The translations under genes were made by a program, and so were the position numbers. 64,000 nt of DNA, from NCBI GenBank assembly GCA_032622095.1, contig CP136064.1:6071512-6135511 (forward strand), written 5' to 3'. Below, piece after piece: positions 32,201 through 45,240 of the stretch; position 1 is the first letter of the stretch, and each line of letters opens with the position of its first letter. This DNA comes from Siphonodentalium dalli (Eukaryota > Mollusca > Scaphopoda > Gadilida > Siphonodentaliidae). The notes under the pieces are model-generated. The model saw only the letters and a program-made list of their open reading frames with translations, was not told where the DNA came from and made no database searches.

Positions 32201-34197
32201 TCAACAGAATATATGCAACAAATGAATGAATTTGAGCCATGGGTTACTACAAAATACACCTGTATGCTCTATGAACGATGCAAAGAACCCCAACTCGTAC
32301 AGGAAGATAACAATAACAAGCACCATCGGGAAAATTGTGGAAAAAATTCACCTCAACAGAAACAAGGACAAAATACAAGCATACCAACGTCCTCTTCAAA
32401 AAGGCTCCACTGAAAAAGAATCCCCAACTACTGCTGCACTCCTGGTAACTGAACTAATAAACGAAGCCAGATAAACGAAGAAACCGATTTACATTGCTTT
32501 TATGGATGCTAAGAAAGCCGTCGACGTAGTATGGCATTCTGGACTCTTTTGGCAAAGATAGGGGTCACAGGCGATAACTGCTGTTCCGTAACTGGTACAC
32601 TGAAACATCATCCACTGTCAGATGGGGTCTGGAGGAATCCCGCCGTTTTCCAGAAAAACAAGGCGTCCGACAGGGTGATATATGGTCTCCTGCTGCCTGC
32701 AAGGTGTTCGTCAATGGTCTGCTGGCAACAATGGAAGATTACTAACTGGGGTCCTCACTCGGAGGTATTTACTGTGGTACACCAACAGTTGCTGATGACG
32801 TAACCCTCATCACGTCAGACCCCCACGAAATGCAGACTAGGCTAGAGGTCCTAAGTGCCTACGCTAATAGATACAGATATCTCATTAGTGAACAAAAATC
32901 CTGCATTCTTAGTATCGGCTCCAATATTTCTCACACTTGGACCCTTAACAACAAGCCACTACAATCAGTCAGCAGTGCTACACACTTAAGCATAACACGT
33001 GGTAACACCTCAAGGTCTGGGACCATGAAGTGGCAAATGAAAGAATCTCATCTGCAAGGAAAACATATTATGCCTTACTTGGAGCGGGATTCCACGGACT
33101 CAACGGACTTAATCCAAAATATTCTACGCATCTCTTGAAATGCTACATACTCCCAAGACTGCTCTATGGACTGGATGTCATTAACATCACAAAGAAAGAT
33201 CTGGATAACTTATCTACTTTTTATCTAAAAATGTTGAAACGTATACAGCATCTTCCACAGCGGACAGCTACATGTGCTGTATTACTAACACTTGGACTTC
33301 TGCCCCTCGAAGCCGAAATACATAAGCGAACACTCAAGAATATGGGTGGAGTGCTGCGGAACATCGGAGCTGTCGAATGGAAAATTGCCTGTAGACAACT
33401 TGCCACGAAGAAGGAGAACTCTTACAGCTGGTTTATTAAGGCATCCAGACTAGCGGATTTTTATGATCTACCATCACCACATGACCTCCTCGTAAACCCA
33501 CCTTCAAAACTACTATGGAAAGAGCTTGTTGATACCACCATTATAACAACTACTGGTTTGATAAGATGAAAGAAGAAGCTAACAACAAGTCCTCTCTGAA
33601 GTACATAAATCTTCAACCACCATGGCCACGGCTAAGATGAACATGGCAACAGGCACATACATCCTCCAAAGACAGAAAGCAGATTCAGCAACTCCATCGA
33701 AAATCCAACGTGCCAGCTATGTAATAAAACTACAGAAGACATGATTCATTTTCTCATAACCTGTCCAATACTATCAGATGCCAGAAAACCATATATGGAG
33801 GCGATTGACCAAGCTATACTAGAATAGTCTCCAACACTTAATATTCAGATGCATGAATCCGACCAGTCCATACTGCAATCAGTGCTAGACTGTACAAAAC
33901 CCATCAATATCTACGAACTCACGAAAAATCCCACTGTTCAACCGAGACGACCACATGTATATATCAATGTAATAGGAATACTAACGCCTCCTCGAAGGCG
34001 GTTCTCTTGCAAGAGGAGGTACCTACGAAGAAGGTAAAGGTGAAGGTAATTATAATGAAAATGAATTTATGACTCCAGCCATGAATTCATTTTCATTATA
34101 ATTACCATGTTATTTGCATCGTTCATAGAGCACATGGGCATATTTGGCACTTATCCATGGCTCAAATTCATTCATGTGTTGTATAAATTCTGTTGAG
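32201..34197. mobile_element. Palindromic repeat split by a LINE
   Basis: 32201-32283 (TCAACAGAATATATGCAACA ... CTATGAACGATGCAA) reappears inverted at 34114-34197 (TTGCATCGTTCATAGAGC ... AAATTCTGTTGA). Between the arms lie a LINE ORF2 remnant and a 62-base hairpin (34047-34108, GGTAATTATAATGAAAATGA and its inverse). The arms are diverged by roughly 15-20 percent. Confidence 0.7.
32284..34045 (+). pseudogene. Decayed LINE ORF2 (reverse transcriptase)
   Basis: Reverse-transcriptase blocks can be followed across frameshifts and stops: NPNSYRKITITSTIGKIVEK, then IAFMDAKKAVDVVWHSGLF (motif A), then TPTVADDVTLIT (motif C, ADD box) near 32790-32815, then GLNPKYSTHLLKCYILPRLLYGL at 33100-33180, and a terminal CQLCNKTTEDMIHFLITC near 33711-33764. 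The 3' end carries GGTAAAGGTGAAGGTAA (34034-34050). The endonuclease and the N-terminal half are missing, so it is a 5'-truncated, inactive copy of a non-LTR retrotransposon of the CR1/Jockey group. Confidence 0.88.
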
Positions 34198-34339
34198 GAT
34201 ATTACGATAAATTACCGTCATTTTACGGCTCGCAGATTGTAGTAAGCGAAAGAACTCTATCTCTACATTGAGATTGAATGGACGTCTCAACACAGTAAAC
34301 ATATTAATGAAAAATTCCCCACTTGATTATCGCATTATG

Positions 34340-34500
34340 TATAGAGGATCTCCAACGAGTTATATTGATAACAAGATTTTATTAAACGTGTTTGATAAAT
34401 TTGATTCACACCGAGTCGTAGACGAGTTGTGAATCAAATTTATGAAACGAGTTTTATAAAATATTATATCCCAGCATAACGAGTTTGAAGATCTTGTATA
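34340..34500. mobile_element. Fold-back MITE (TATAGAGGATCTC family, copy 3)
   Basis: Starts TATAGAGGATCTCCAACGAG. The inner arms TTTGATAAATTTGATTCACA and TGTGAATCAAATTTATGAAA mirror each other around CCGAGTCGTAGACGAGT, and the right end reads ACGAGTTTGAAGATCTTGTA. Confidence 0.7.
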
Positions 34501-35049
34501 TCACATGAAAAAGCTAGAGCTTTGTGCCTTTTTAACAAATCAAAATCATTAATAGAAGCTCCAAATGCAGAAATTTGCATTGTTGGCTGAGACGCTTCAC
34601 AGCCATATACGACAGTATTGCGCGCTCTGGGGCTGGCGACGGAAAATATAGTCCCCCAATTTGCCTCTTTGTTTTTGTGTGTATTTTCGTTAGTACAACG
34701 AAGTTGGACTATAATTTAACTTTAATGAACAAAGCAATCATATTGCATTTTATGGTGTTGGTGTCTTGCGCGTCTTTTCGAAATAGTACTAATCCGCCCG
34801 AAACAATGTAAAGACGCGCGGTCATTTTGTTGGCGCGATGCCAAGTGATATATAACTAGTGAGAGATATTGGCTTTTTAATGATATAATAGGGATTTCAT
34901 GTAATATAAGACAATATTGGTATATAGAGAATACCTACAGCTTTTGTTTGAATACTGAAATATCTCATGAGTGTCTGGAAAGAAATATCTATTTTCTCAC
35001 GAGCGGCTTCAAGTATGTCAAGGGGGCAATTCATTTGAGGGAAAACTTA

Positions 35050-37553
35050 GCATTAAAATACAGATATTTAACATTTTGGGACACATTAAGATGTACAGAT
35101 GTTATACATTTTGGGACACATTATGATGTACAGATGTTGTACATTTTGGGACACATTATGATGTACAGATATTATACATTTTGGGACACATTAAGATGTA
35201 CAGATATTATACATTAAGATGTACAGATATTATACATTTTGGGACACATTAAGATGTACAGGTATTATATATTATACATTAAGGTGTACAGATATTATAC
35301 ATTAATATGTACATATATTATACATTAAGATGTACAGATATTATACATTAAGATATTATACATTTTGGGACACATTATGATGTACAGATGTTATACATTT
35401 TGGGACACATTATGATGTACAGACATTATACATTTTGGGACACATTAAGATGTACAGATATTATACATTAAGATGTACAGATATTATACATTTTGGGACA
35501 CATTAAGATGTACAGGTATTATATATTATACATTAAGGTGTACAGATATTATACATTAATATGTACATATATTATACATTAAGATGTACAGATATTATAC
35601 ATTAAGATATTATACATTTTGGGACACATTATGATGTACAGATGTTATACATTTTGGGACACATTAAGATGTACAGGTATTATATATTATACATTAAGAT
35701 GTACTAATATTATACATTAAGATGTACAGTTGTTATACATTTTGGGACACATTAAGATGTACAGATATTATACATTAAGATATTATACATTTGGGAACAC
35801 ATTAAGATGTACAGATATTATTAATTAAGATGTACAGATATTATACATTAAGATATTATACATTTGGGGACACATTAAGATGTACATATATTATATATTA
35901 TACATTAAGATATTATACATTTGGGGACACATTAAGATGTACAGGTATTATATATTATACATTAAGATGTACAGATATTATACATTAAGATGTACAGTTG
36001 TTATACATTTTGGGACACATTAAGATGTACAGATATTATACATTAAGATATTATACATTTGGGGACACATTAAGATGTACAGATATTATACATTAAGATG
36101 TACAGATATTATACATTAAGATATTATACATTTGGGGACACATTAAGATGTACAGATATTATATATTATACATTAAAATATTATACATTTGGGGACACAT
36201 TAAGATGTACAGGTATTATATATTATACATTAAGATGTACAGATATTATACATTAAGATGTACAGTTGTTATACATTTTGGGACACATTAAGATGTACAG
36301 ATATTATACATTAAGATATTATACATTTGGGGACACATTAAGATGTACAGATATTATACATTAAAATGTACATATATTATACATTAACATGTACATATAT
36401 TATACATTAAGATGTACAGATATTATACATTAAGATGTACAGATATTATACATTAAGATGTACAGATATTATACATTAAGATGTACAGATATTATACATT
36501 AATATGTACATATATTATACATTAAGATATTATACATTAAGATGTACATATATTATACATTAAGATATTATACATTAAGATGTACAGATATTATACATTA
36601 AGATGTACAGATATTATACATTAAGATGTACAGATATTATACATTAAGATGTACAGATATTATACATTAAGATGTACAGATATTATACATTAAGATGTAC
36701 AGATATTATACATTAAGATGTACAGATATTATACATTAAGATGTACAGATATTATACATTAAGATGTACAGATATTATACATTAATATGTACATATATTA
36801 TACATTAAGATATTATACATTAAGATGTACATATATTATACATTAAGATATTATACATTAAGATGTACAGATATTATACATTAAGATATTATACATTAAG
36901 ACATTATACATTAAGATATTATACATTAAGATGTACAGATATTATACATTAAGATGTACAGTTGTTATACATTTTGGGACACATTAAGATGTACAGATAT
37001 TATACATTAAGATGTACAGATATTATACATTAAGATGTACAGATATTATACATTAAGATATTATACATTAAGACATTATACATTAATATATTATACATTA
37101 AGATGTACAGATATTATACATTAAGATGTACAGTTGTTATACATTTTGGGACACATTAAGATGTACAGATATTATACATTAAGATATTATACATTTGGGG
37201 ACACATTAAGATGTACAGATATTATACATTAAGATGTACAGATATTATACATTAAGATGTACAGATATTATACATTAAGATGTACAGATATTATACATTA
37301 AGATGTACAGATATTATACATTAAGATGTACATATATTATACATTAAGATATTATACATTAAGACATTATACATTAAGATATTATACATTAAGGTGTACA
37401 GATATTATACATTAAGGTGTACAGATATTATACATTAAGGTGTACAGATATTATACATTTTGGGACACATTAAGACATTATACATTTTGATATTATACAT
37501 TAAGATATTATACATTAAGATATTATACATTAAGACATTATACATTAAGACCA
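35050..37553. repeat. AT-rich 23/35-bp minisatellite, about 2.5 kb
   Basis: Two interleaved units: ACATTAAGATGTACAGATAT + TAT (23 bases), and the same preceded by ACATTTTGGGAC (35 bases), with TGGGGAC and short ATTAAGATATTAT variants. Larger blocks recur (for example near 35085-35400 and 35430-35660), showing duplication of multi-unit segments. It ends at CATTAAGACCAGTG. Confidence 0.95.
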
Positions 37554-37554
37554 G

Positions 37555-39715
37555 TGTTCACGCTGTCGGTAGCCAAATTAGCCAATGGCTAATCTTTTTC
37601 GAATTTGGCTAATAAAATTTTCATTTGGCTAAACTTTTTTTGAACCCAAATGGAGACATGGAGCCAGAAAGCTAATTAATAAAAGCGCTCAATATATCGA
37701 CATTCAAGACGAAGTTAGGTGACGAAAGTATTTCATTATTTTCGTACTTATGAAATATCGTACAAAGGGAAACGCGATCGACAACTCTATCAACCAAGCG
37801 ATCACAAAGTGATATGCAATCATCTTTAGTTTTCACAAGACAGACATTCAAAGACGCATGGACATTAAACCGACCGTGGTTCAATTATGACAATGTGAAG
37901 AAATCATATAGGTCATGTTGCGGAAGAGAAAATCCACCTTAAATTTGCTGTGGGCAAGTATTCTGCAGTTTCTGCCCAGTTAGTCTGGAGTACTTGGGTA
38001 GGTACTCCAAACTACCTTGGTAGGTTTTTCCAGATGGTACCTGGACATTTGATACTCCGGAATACCCGGGTAGATACTCCAGAGTACACATACATGTACC
38101 ACATGCAGAGTACTTGAACATAGTTGCAACAGGGTACCCAGACATGTACTCCAAGCAGAGTACAAACATTTTGATTCTCCACTCGGGACAAGTATATATA
38201 GATCCCTCGGTATTCCAGGGAACCTGGGGTTCTAAAATAGTATAGGGTTGTCTTCTCGTACTAAAACCAGCTAAGATATTGGGATGGAGATGCTGGTATT
38301 TAGTCCGAGATTGTCCTGTATGCTCTCTTATGACAAGACTTAAGCGTTAGTGACCCGTTCAAATAAAACCACAATTATATGAAATACAATATCACAATTG
38401 CGACAATAAACGGATATTTTCCGCAGAAGACATGCTATTTGATCTGAAAACCCACATCAGTTGTGAATTGAAAGCGGTAATTTAATGCGAAAAGAGCCAT
38501 TTACCGCAATGTTTACAATTGTTTTAAAAGTATGCGAACTTAGTTGACCTCGCGAACTGTGTTCGGCATTTTCCGTTGAAAATATTCCGTAGATTTTCGA
38601 CTCACAACGCAAATTACGATGAATTCTCCATTGTAATCGTAAGTATGTATGTCAACAAATAAAAAATAAATAGATTAATTAAACATTGGTGATATAAATG
38701 AAATACATTAAATAAATTACGGGAATTACAACCATCTCAAAGTTTAAAACAGTGCAAGCACAACGAGCATTAGAATAAATAATATGCCTTATATGCTGCT
38801 ACATTTCACCCACATTTGGTGGACTTCCGCGAACTTAAGATATATACTAAGCGAACAGGGCAATATACTGCTCTTGTTAAGCACACAAAAAATCAAACAA
38901 AATTTGTATAAATTTTGAACCTTAAGTTTGAAAAGTCCCACTAAAACGGAAGAACTATATTTCTAAACTGTGTGATTCGGTTCTCCGATTATTTTATCAA
39001 CACAAAAGTCAAAATGCACATGGATGAAAACCACACGCATGGCAAGTCAGACACAAGAGTTCTAATTTGCTCCAATTTTGACAAGTTGCATGCGAAAATT
39101 GTTAACAAAACTACCGTTCTGATCCTCCATCATGTCATTAAGTTTTTAGTGCGGGAATTGTTCTCAAAGCACATATATAGGAAACTGGACTTTGGGGCGA
39201 TCGGTTTTCGCCATTTTGTTCGGAAAACTCCGCGCTATATATAGAAACGGAAACTAGAATACCCCGAAAAAACAGCGGATTATGCCGAAGTTATTCGGAC
39301 CACATCGGCTTTCAGTTAAAACGCAAACAAACAGAGAAACAAAGCGATGTTTGTGGCAATCAACCGGAATATTCTATCTGTAATTTAACATTAAAGTTAG
39401 ATTATTATACACCATTATGACCATAAGATGTCACCCTTTCCGATGTATATAGCATCACGTATTGATTTGCTAGGTAAATCGAGTAAAATACACCACAAAT
39501 TCCCGCCACAGATCCTGGGCGTAAGTCGTGTTATAAGAATCCTATGCAGGCGGGCTTGGACTAAATCCAGCATCTCGCCATACCAATATCGTAGCTGGTT
39601 TTAGTACAAGAAGACTTGGACTAAGGGTTGTCATATTGCGATTGGCCAATACCTAGACAGATTTAGGTACTGGTTGGATAGTGTACTATACCCAATGGGT
39701 GCAATTGGAATTATG
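37555..39715. other. Intergenic, no gene recognised
   Basis: At 37570-37640, AATTTGGCTAA/TTAGCCAA words recur in both orientations. At 37980-38170, GGAGTACTTGGGTAGGTACTC-like words form a degenerate tandem repeat that creates long minus-strand frames. The frame at 38972-39244 has no recognisable domain. Confidence 0.4.
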
Positions 39716-39719
39716 CGAA

Positions 39720-40340
39720 CCTATAGTCCATGAGCCAGGACCGAGAATGGTACCATTTTGGTGGGCAAATTCTCTCAATATTTTTCGCAAAGCTTATAAT
39801 CTGAAATTTATCTGAGTGCTGGGGCGCACTGTGGCAGTGTAGCTTAGTGTGCAAAATTTGTGTTTCCATGGAAACGAAGGGTGTTTTTGGCCAGTATTAA
39901 AAATATGCTTATAATGGTCTACTACTAGAACGTTTAATGCAGTAACTCCATCTTTACACTGATATAGGGTGACACCCTTGGTAGGCTTTCTTTTAACACG
40001 GAGTATTTCACCTCTATAGGTCAAGGTCATACATAAAGGTCAAGGTCATTCACCAATATATTATCTTTTTTCCTATCGGGTCATACATTTTCTACCCACT
40101 GATTTTATATATCAGTTTTGAATACGTTATCTTTGCTCCTAAATACTAAATAAGCGTATACTCTACATAGAGAACTTCGTTATTGTTGAAACAGACATGT
40201 CATTGATGAGATATAGGCCTTTAAACTTGGTGACCATTTTCCAAAATGGGTGAAAATCGGTTATTTCCCAATATATCATGTTTCTGTGTAGTCCAGGCGC
40301 TTGGTGCATGGGAATGTAAGAATTGCACAACTATTGATAA
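39720..40340. repeat. Dispersed repeat, copy 1 (inverted at 46010-46745)
   Basis: Words such as CATGAGCCAGGA, TTGGTGGGCAAATTCT, AGTAACTCCATCTTTACACT and TTTCTACCCACTGATTTTAT are found inverted and diverged at 46320-46745. Further words (TTGGTGACCATTTTC, GGTTATTTCCCAATAT) match 46180-46240 inverted. Non-coding in both. Confidence 0.75.
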
Positions 40341-41049
40341 AAGCATGAAACTTCCAACATATGTTCCTTGAGCCTTCCTTATCATTTTCAGAATAGACCC
40401 CATCGATATTTGGCCCTGCTTAGCAACGGTTACTAGGCAACTACCCGAAAGTATAAACAGAAAGCTATGTTATCTAATTTTTAAAAAATGTTTCCACAAT
40501 ACACATGACATAATACTAGAAAATCTTTACTGCTTTGCACAGCTGAGTATATCGCTCTTCAGATGATCCGAGGTCATTATAAATGTTATAGGTTTAATAG
40601 AGATGCAAAGGTTCAGCATAAACAAAGCCTGTGATTAGTTGACAGTTCTGCTATATAATTGAAATTAATAGGTCAGCGGTAAGGTGTCTTATCGTGATGG
40701 CGGTGTTGTTGGTAGAATTTGATACATTATCATTGTAAACTTAATTGGACTCTATTAACCCAAGTATTCCATGTCCGGGTCACCTTTTCACATTTAATCA
40801 AAGGCTGCGCTGGTGCAGCATTACCTATCCTGTGTCATTGAATTCTCTTATATTTGGGAGTGACCCATAAAATCCAATATTTTGTGTTAAGTACATTTGT
40901 CCATAATAGTACATAGCAGTATACTCTATAATTCAACATCAACACTCTAATTTATTATTCCGATCATAGTAATTTACTATCGCCAAGGGATGGGTTAAAC
41001 ATTTGCCAATCGTGATCGGCCTCTCGTTTTCTGTTGCGGATATATTGTC

Positions 41050-42180
41050 ACTGGTGGGTGTATATGTGTACAGGAATTAGATGTATGGTCATGGCTGGGG
41101 GGTTATGAGTATACAGCGGGTGGCTGAATTATCATGAGTGATTTGTATAATAATTATGCAAGTGTGGAATGTACACATGTACACATGGTATATACATTCG
41201 ATGGTAGGGTGTATGCATATACCTGGAGTGAATCTATTGTCAACTGCGGGGTGTATATGTATATCGTGAGTGGCTATATGGCTATGCGTATGACAAATGG
41301 GTATACAGGGGGTGATCATATGGCCAAATGGTGGAGGGAATATGTATACAATGTGTGACCGTATTTCCAGAATGAGGTGTATATGCAAGTCTGGAGTACA
41401 TTAATGTCCATGTGTACATGTTATACGTATATATTGAAGGGCTGTGTCGCCATGGGTATGGCGAATAGGTAAATGTATACAGGTAGTGACCGTATGGCCA
41501 ACTGGTGGAATGAATAGGTATACACGGAGTGACTGTATGGCAAAACATTTGGTATATGAATGTCACGAGTGAGGTGTATATTCAAGCCTGGAGTGTATGA
41601 ATGGCCGAGTTTGCGGGGTATTGGTCTATATAGAAGGGCCGTATGGCCATTGGTGAGTTGTATATATATATATATACTTGGAATGACTATACAAGGAGTG
41701 ACTATGGCAATATATTTGGTGTGATTGTCATGGGTGAGGTGTATACAGAAGGGATGTATGGCCGTTGGTGGGGTGTATATCTATATACTTGGAATGACTG
41801 GTTATGGGTGTGGTGTATATGTATATCTTGAGTGGATATATGACCATGCGTGTGGCGACTATATATATATATATACTTGGAGTGACTCTATGGTTATGTG
41901 TGTGATGTATATGTATATATTGAGAGGCTATATGGCCATGGGAGTGGCGAATATGTATACAGGGGTGACCTGTGGCAAAATGTGGTGTGAATATGTATAC
42001 AATGGGTGACTCTTATTGTAATACATTTGCTATGTGATTGTCATGGGTGAGGTGTATTTTCAAGCCTGGTGTGTATGAATTGCCGAGTATGCGGGGTATT
42101 AGTATAAAAACAAGGACTTTACGGCCATTGATGGGGTGCATATGCATACGTGGAGTGAATCTATGGTTATGTGTGTGGCC
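41050..42180. repeat. Degenerate tandem repeat (GGTGTATATGTATA / ATGGCCATGGGTG words)
   Basis: Diverged repeats of GTGGTGTATATGTATA, TGGAGTGACT, ATATGGCCATGGGTGTGG and ATACAGGGGGTGAC with irregular period (about 35-75 bases). They create long Tyr/Met/Gly-rich frames on both strands that are by-products of the repeat, not proteins. Confidence 0.7.
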
Positions 42181-42259
42181 AGATATAAGACCGAATTTGT
42201 CCTTGATTTTACTTGGGGAAAATTTAGTCATATTAAGTGAACAATGGTTTGGAATTTTT

Positions 42260-43500
42260 TAACAGTTCGAAGGGTCGGGGCAAGGGAATTAATTTATCCC
42301 AAGAATCAGCTGCAAGAATAAGGATTTTTCGGGATCCAAACCCGGATGTAGGTTGAAAAGTTAAACTTGGTAACGATAAAATGTGTTAAAATGTAGTCTG
42401 TTTATTATACGGATTGAATACAGAGCGTTTACTTCACATCTGTGCGAAACACAGAAAACAGCTGAAACTCGCTCTGATTATGCTTAGATTTTGTAGAGTA
42501 TGTATAGGTATTTCGTGTCTTCGGCGACCTATATTATCCCCACTATAATATACACCAGTATTGAGGTTAAAATATGCCATGTCCATTCAGATGGTAAATA
42601 TATATTAAAATGAGAAATCAGTCCCCACCTACATACGATAAAGTAACTAAACGATCGTATATTCAAATGTGCAATACATCTATAAATCCACAATATATTG
42701 ATGCCCTTGTACAAATGGTTGAGACAGGGACGTGACAACAGGTGTCTCAGCCCCCCCAACTTTGGTCAAATGTTCAACAGTTGGACATTTGATATACCTG
42801 ACACAACATTTGTTGGAAATTTCACACCAACAACAGGTTGAAATTGTTCCCGTAGTTTAATATTCCATCAATTTATTAGTGGAGAATTTGTAGGTTTTGG
42901 ACCAACATTTGCATATTTTCCTGTTTTTGGTAAAACATTTGGACTGAAATGGCTATCAGAAACTGTTGAAAATGTTCCAACTTTGGGGGGGGGGGGGGGT
43001 GTCAGGTCTCGAAAGGTCCAACAAATGGAAAGTTTGATGCCAGTCTGGATGCTAGGATTTAGAAAATTTCATGTTCAGATTTCAAATATTTCTCACACCG
43101 GGACGAACCATGGTCGATCCGGTGTGTCCCGGTCCCTCCCCATTGGCCAGTCAGAAACCGATAATTAATTTAAGAAAACACAAATCGGGGTGAATTTGCA
43201 TGGCGTTAGACCACTAGATATTAGCATATTAGGATTGTTCAGGCTCAGATCTACACATTTTCTTGTACTGGTCAGCCTAATGGATTATACCCACCCCCGG
43301 CTAGTGACAAAAGACTACTGATTCAGTTAGAATATGCTACCATCCAGGCGGATGTGAGGGACCAGTTGGGAAAATCAAAGTCCAGCGGGGTGGGGAGGGC
43401 GAAAATAGGGTGTAGTTATATATAAGGTGGACGCCCCTCCTAACGCGGATACAATCTATAAACACGTCCCTGCAATGGGTCGAGACTGTGTCTATAGCAC
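42260..43500. other. Intergenic, no gene seen
   Basis: Contains a poly(G) run at about 42985-42998 and short repeats built on CAACATTTGTTGGAAAT and ACATTTGG words around 42770-42970. No convincing exon. Confidence 0.4.
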
Positions 43501-43520
43501 CATCTACTCACTCTATCAAC

Positions 43521-43601
43521 CACAGTTCCCCAAAACAAAAATTGACCCCACCTCAATAAGTACTATTGAGGTGGGGTCAATTTTTGTTTTGGGGACCTGT
43601 G
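43521..43601. mobile_element. Minimal 81-bp hairpin element with 8-bp target duplication
   Basis: The arms CACAGTTCCCCAAAACAAAA and CCACCTCAATA, and their inverse ending GGGGACCTGTG, surround the 5-base loop AGTAC. CTATCAAC is present on both sides (43513-43520 and 43602-43609), and CACA follows the repeat on both sides. The 8-bp duplication would fit a hAT-type insertion. The plus-strand frame at 43427-43630 just runs through it. Confidence 0.75.
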
Positions 43602-43609
43602 CTATCAAC

Positions 43610-45240
43610 CACAACTTGTCATTAATGTAGTGAACAACGTTGTTAGTGAAAAAAGTGATAGAAGCCGCCTCGAGAATTTGAACATAAAACCTGGTTTAAA
43701 ATGACAACTTTGTCAATGCATGATGTTTGCCCACGAAATCTTGCAATGAATAGGTTAACGCATAGCTGTCTGGAATGCCATGCAATTCATGAACCTTTGA
43801 GTGAGAAAATCGTAGTGAAAGGTTACCGATCAATGGGACACATCTACCCGTTCCAACTCGCTATTGCTGTATGAGCTGCATTGAAAGTACCCAAGTAACA
43901 ATGACGATATTCATCGATTTACCCGAACCCGTTCCCGTCTGACGGCTATCGCAAATTCGCTAGTGTCTTCTTTTGTTGAATTCGATGCAATTAATTACAT
44001 GGGCACAGCACGTGTTCTGCTACGTCAATAGCAGGTATTGATAAGTGGACCCCGAACGAGACCAAATATCGATCCATATATAGAGTAAATGTAAAACGTA
44101 TTATGTCTTATACATGTCTGATACACTTGTATTCACCCTGTCACGATGTGTATATACATGTTTTGTGGTAAATATTTCTTTTATTATTTTTTGTAAAGAG
44201 CCCCGAACCCCATCCGCGCCATCAAAATAGAGAACCTTTGCTACTGTAGTTCTACAACCCACACCGTTACATTTCTGGTAATTATTAGCTCTATTAGTCA
44301 TATAGATATTCGAACATATACAGATACTAGATAAAACCAGCTGTGTCATTATTTTGTACCGCTTCAATCACAGGTCTAAATTGTTATGTTAATATATTTA
44401 AATAAAGTAAAATATAAATAAAATTGCAAATTTTAATTGGGGTCCATATCAGTATGGGGTCCGTATAAGACGAGGTCCGTATAAGGCCATGGTCCGTAAC
44501 ATTCGGTGGTCCGTATAAATGGCAGGGTCCGTATGCATGCGCGCAGGGTCTGTATCAGCCTCATACCGACGCATGCACACCCAGATCGGAAGCATTTAAT
44601 CTACATAGTAGTATGGCAACGCAACATTTTCTCTAATAACAAAATAATTTGTATCATTATCTTGCAGTGTGAATTTATAACTGGAATCGGCATTAATAGG
44701 ACTTGTGAACATAATATATTTTCTGCTGAACATGCATATGAATGCATTTTCTAACATAACAGTGATACTACAATATTGCTATATATTCTCTGTTTATGAC
44801 ATGTGTGAGGGAGGGTGCGAGGGTGTGTTTGTGGGTGTGTTGGTGTGTGTGAGAGAGAGAGAGAGAGACAGATTATTGTTATGCAGTACGTGGTGTTGCG
44901 ATAGCTAATTTGAACACATCATCCTCTGAGAGTGGTTTTTGGGACATGAAAACAAAGATGATTAAACACTTGTCTCTACGCTAATAGTGTGTACGCTAAT
45001 ATATTAGCGTAACGGGTTAACGTAAAATAGGAGTTACGCTAATATTTAGCGTATCGGGTTCAAAGGGTTAACAATTAACAAGTTTTCTATATAGATATGT
45101 CCGTGTGGACTTTCTACTTTCTAAGATAGCTCAGGTGTGAAAAACCCTTAAGTCGGGTTTGATCGTGACTTTGTATCTGTATAAATACAAGGCTCGTCAT
45201 ATTGTCCAGTGTAAGCTTTTGCTTTTTCAACTGTTCCGCA
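43610..45240. other. Intergenic, short simple repeats only
   Basis: At 44445-44545 the word GGTCCGTATAA recurs six or so times with variation. A (GA)n run lies at about 44849-44870. At 44990-45060, TACGCTAATATTTAGCGTA-like inverted words occur. No exon supported. Confidence 0.45.

Noticed and set aside
37939-38169. Two overlapping minus-strand frames with repeated (S/L)EYLPxYS
   Set aside because: The repeats reflect GGAGTACTTGGGTAGGTACTC-type DNA repetition, with no start context or splice sites.
38972-39244. 90-residue plus-strand frame
   Set aside because: No domain recognised, no splice context, and composition like the surrounding AT-rich sequence.
41050-42262. Series of Tyr/Met/Gly-rich frames on both strands
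   Set aside because: They follow a degenerate tandem repeat of GTGTATATGTATA and ATGGCCATGGG words; no domain, and frames exist on both strands alike.
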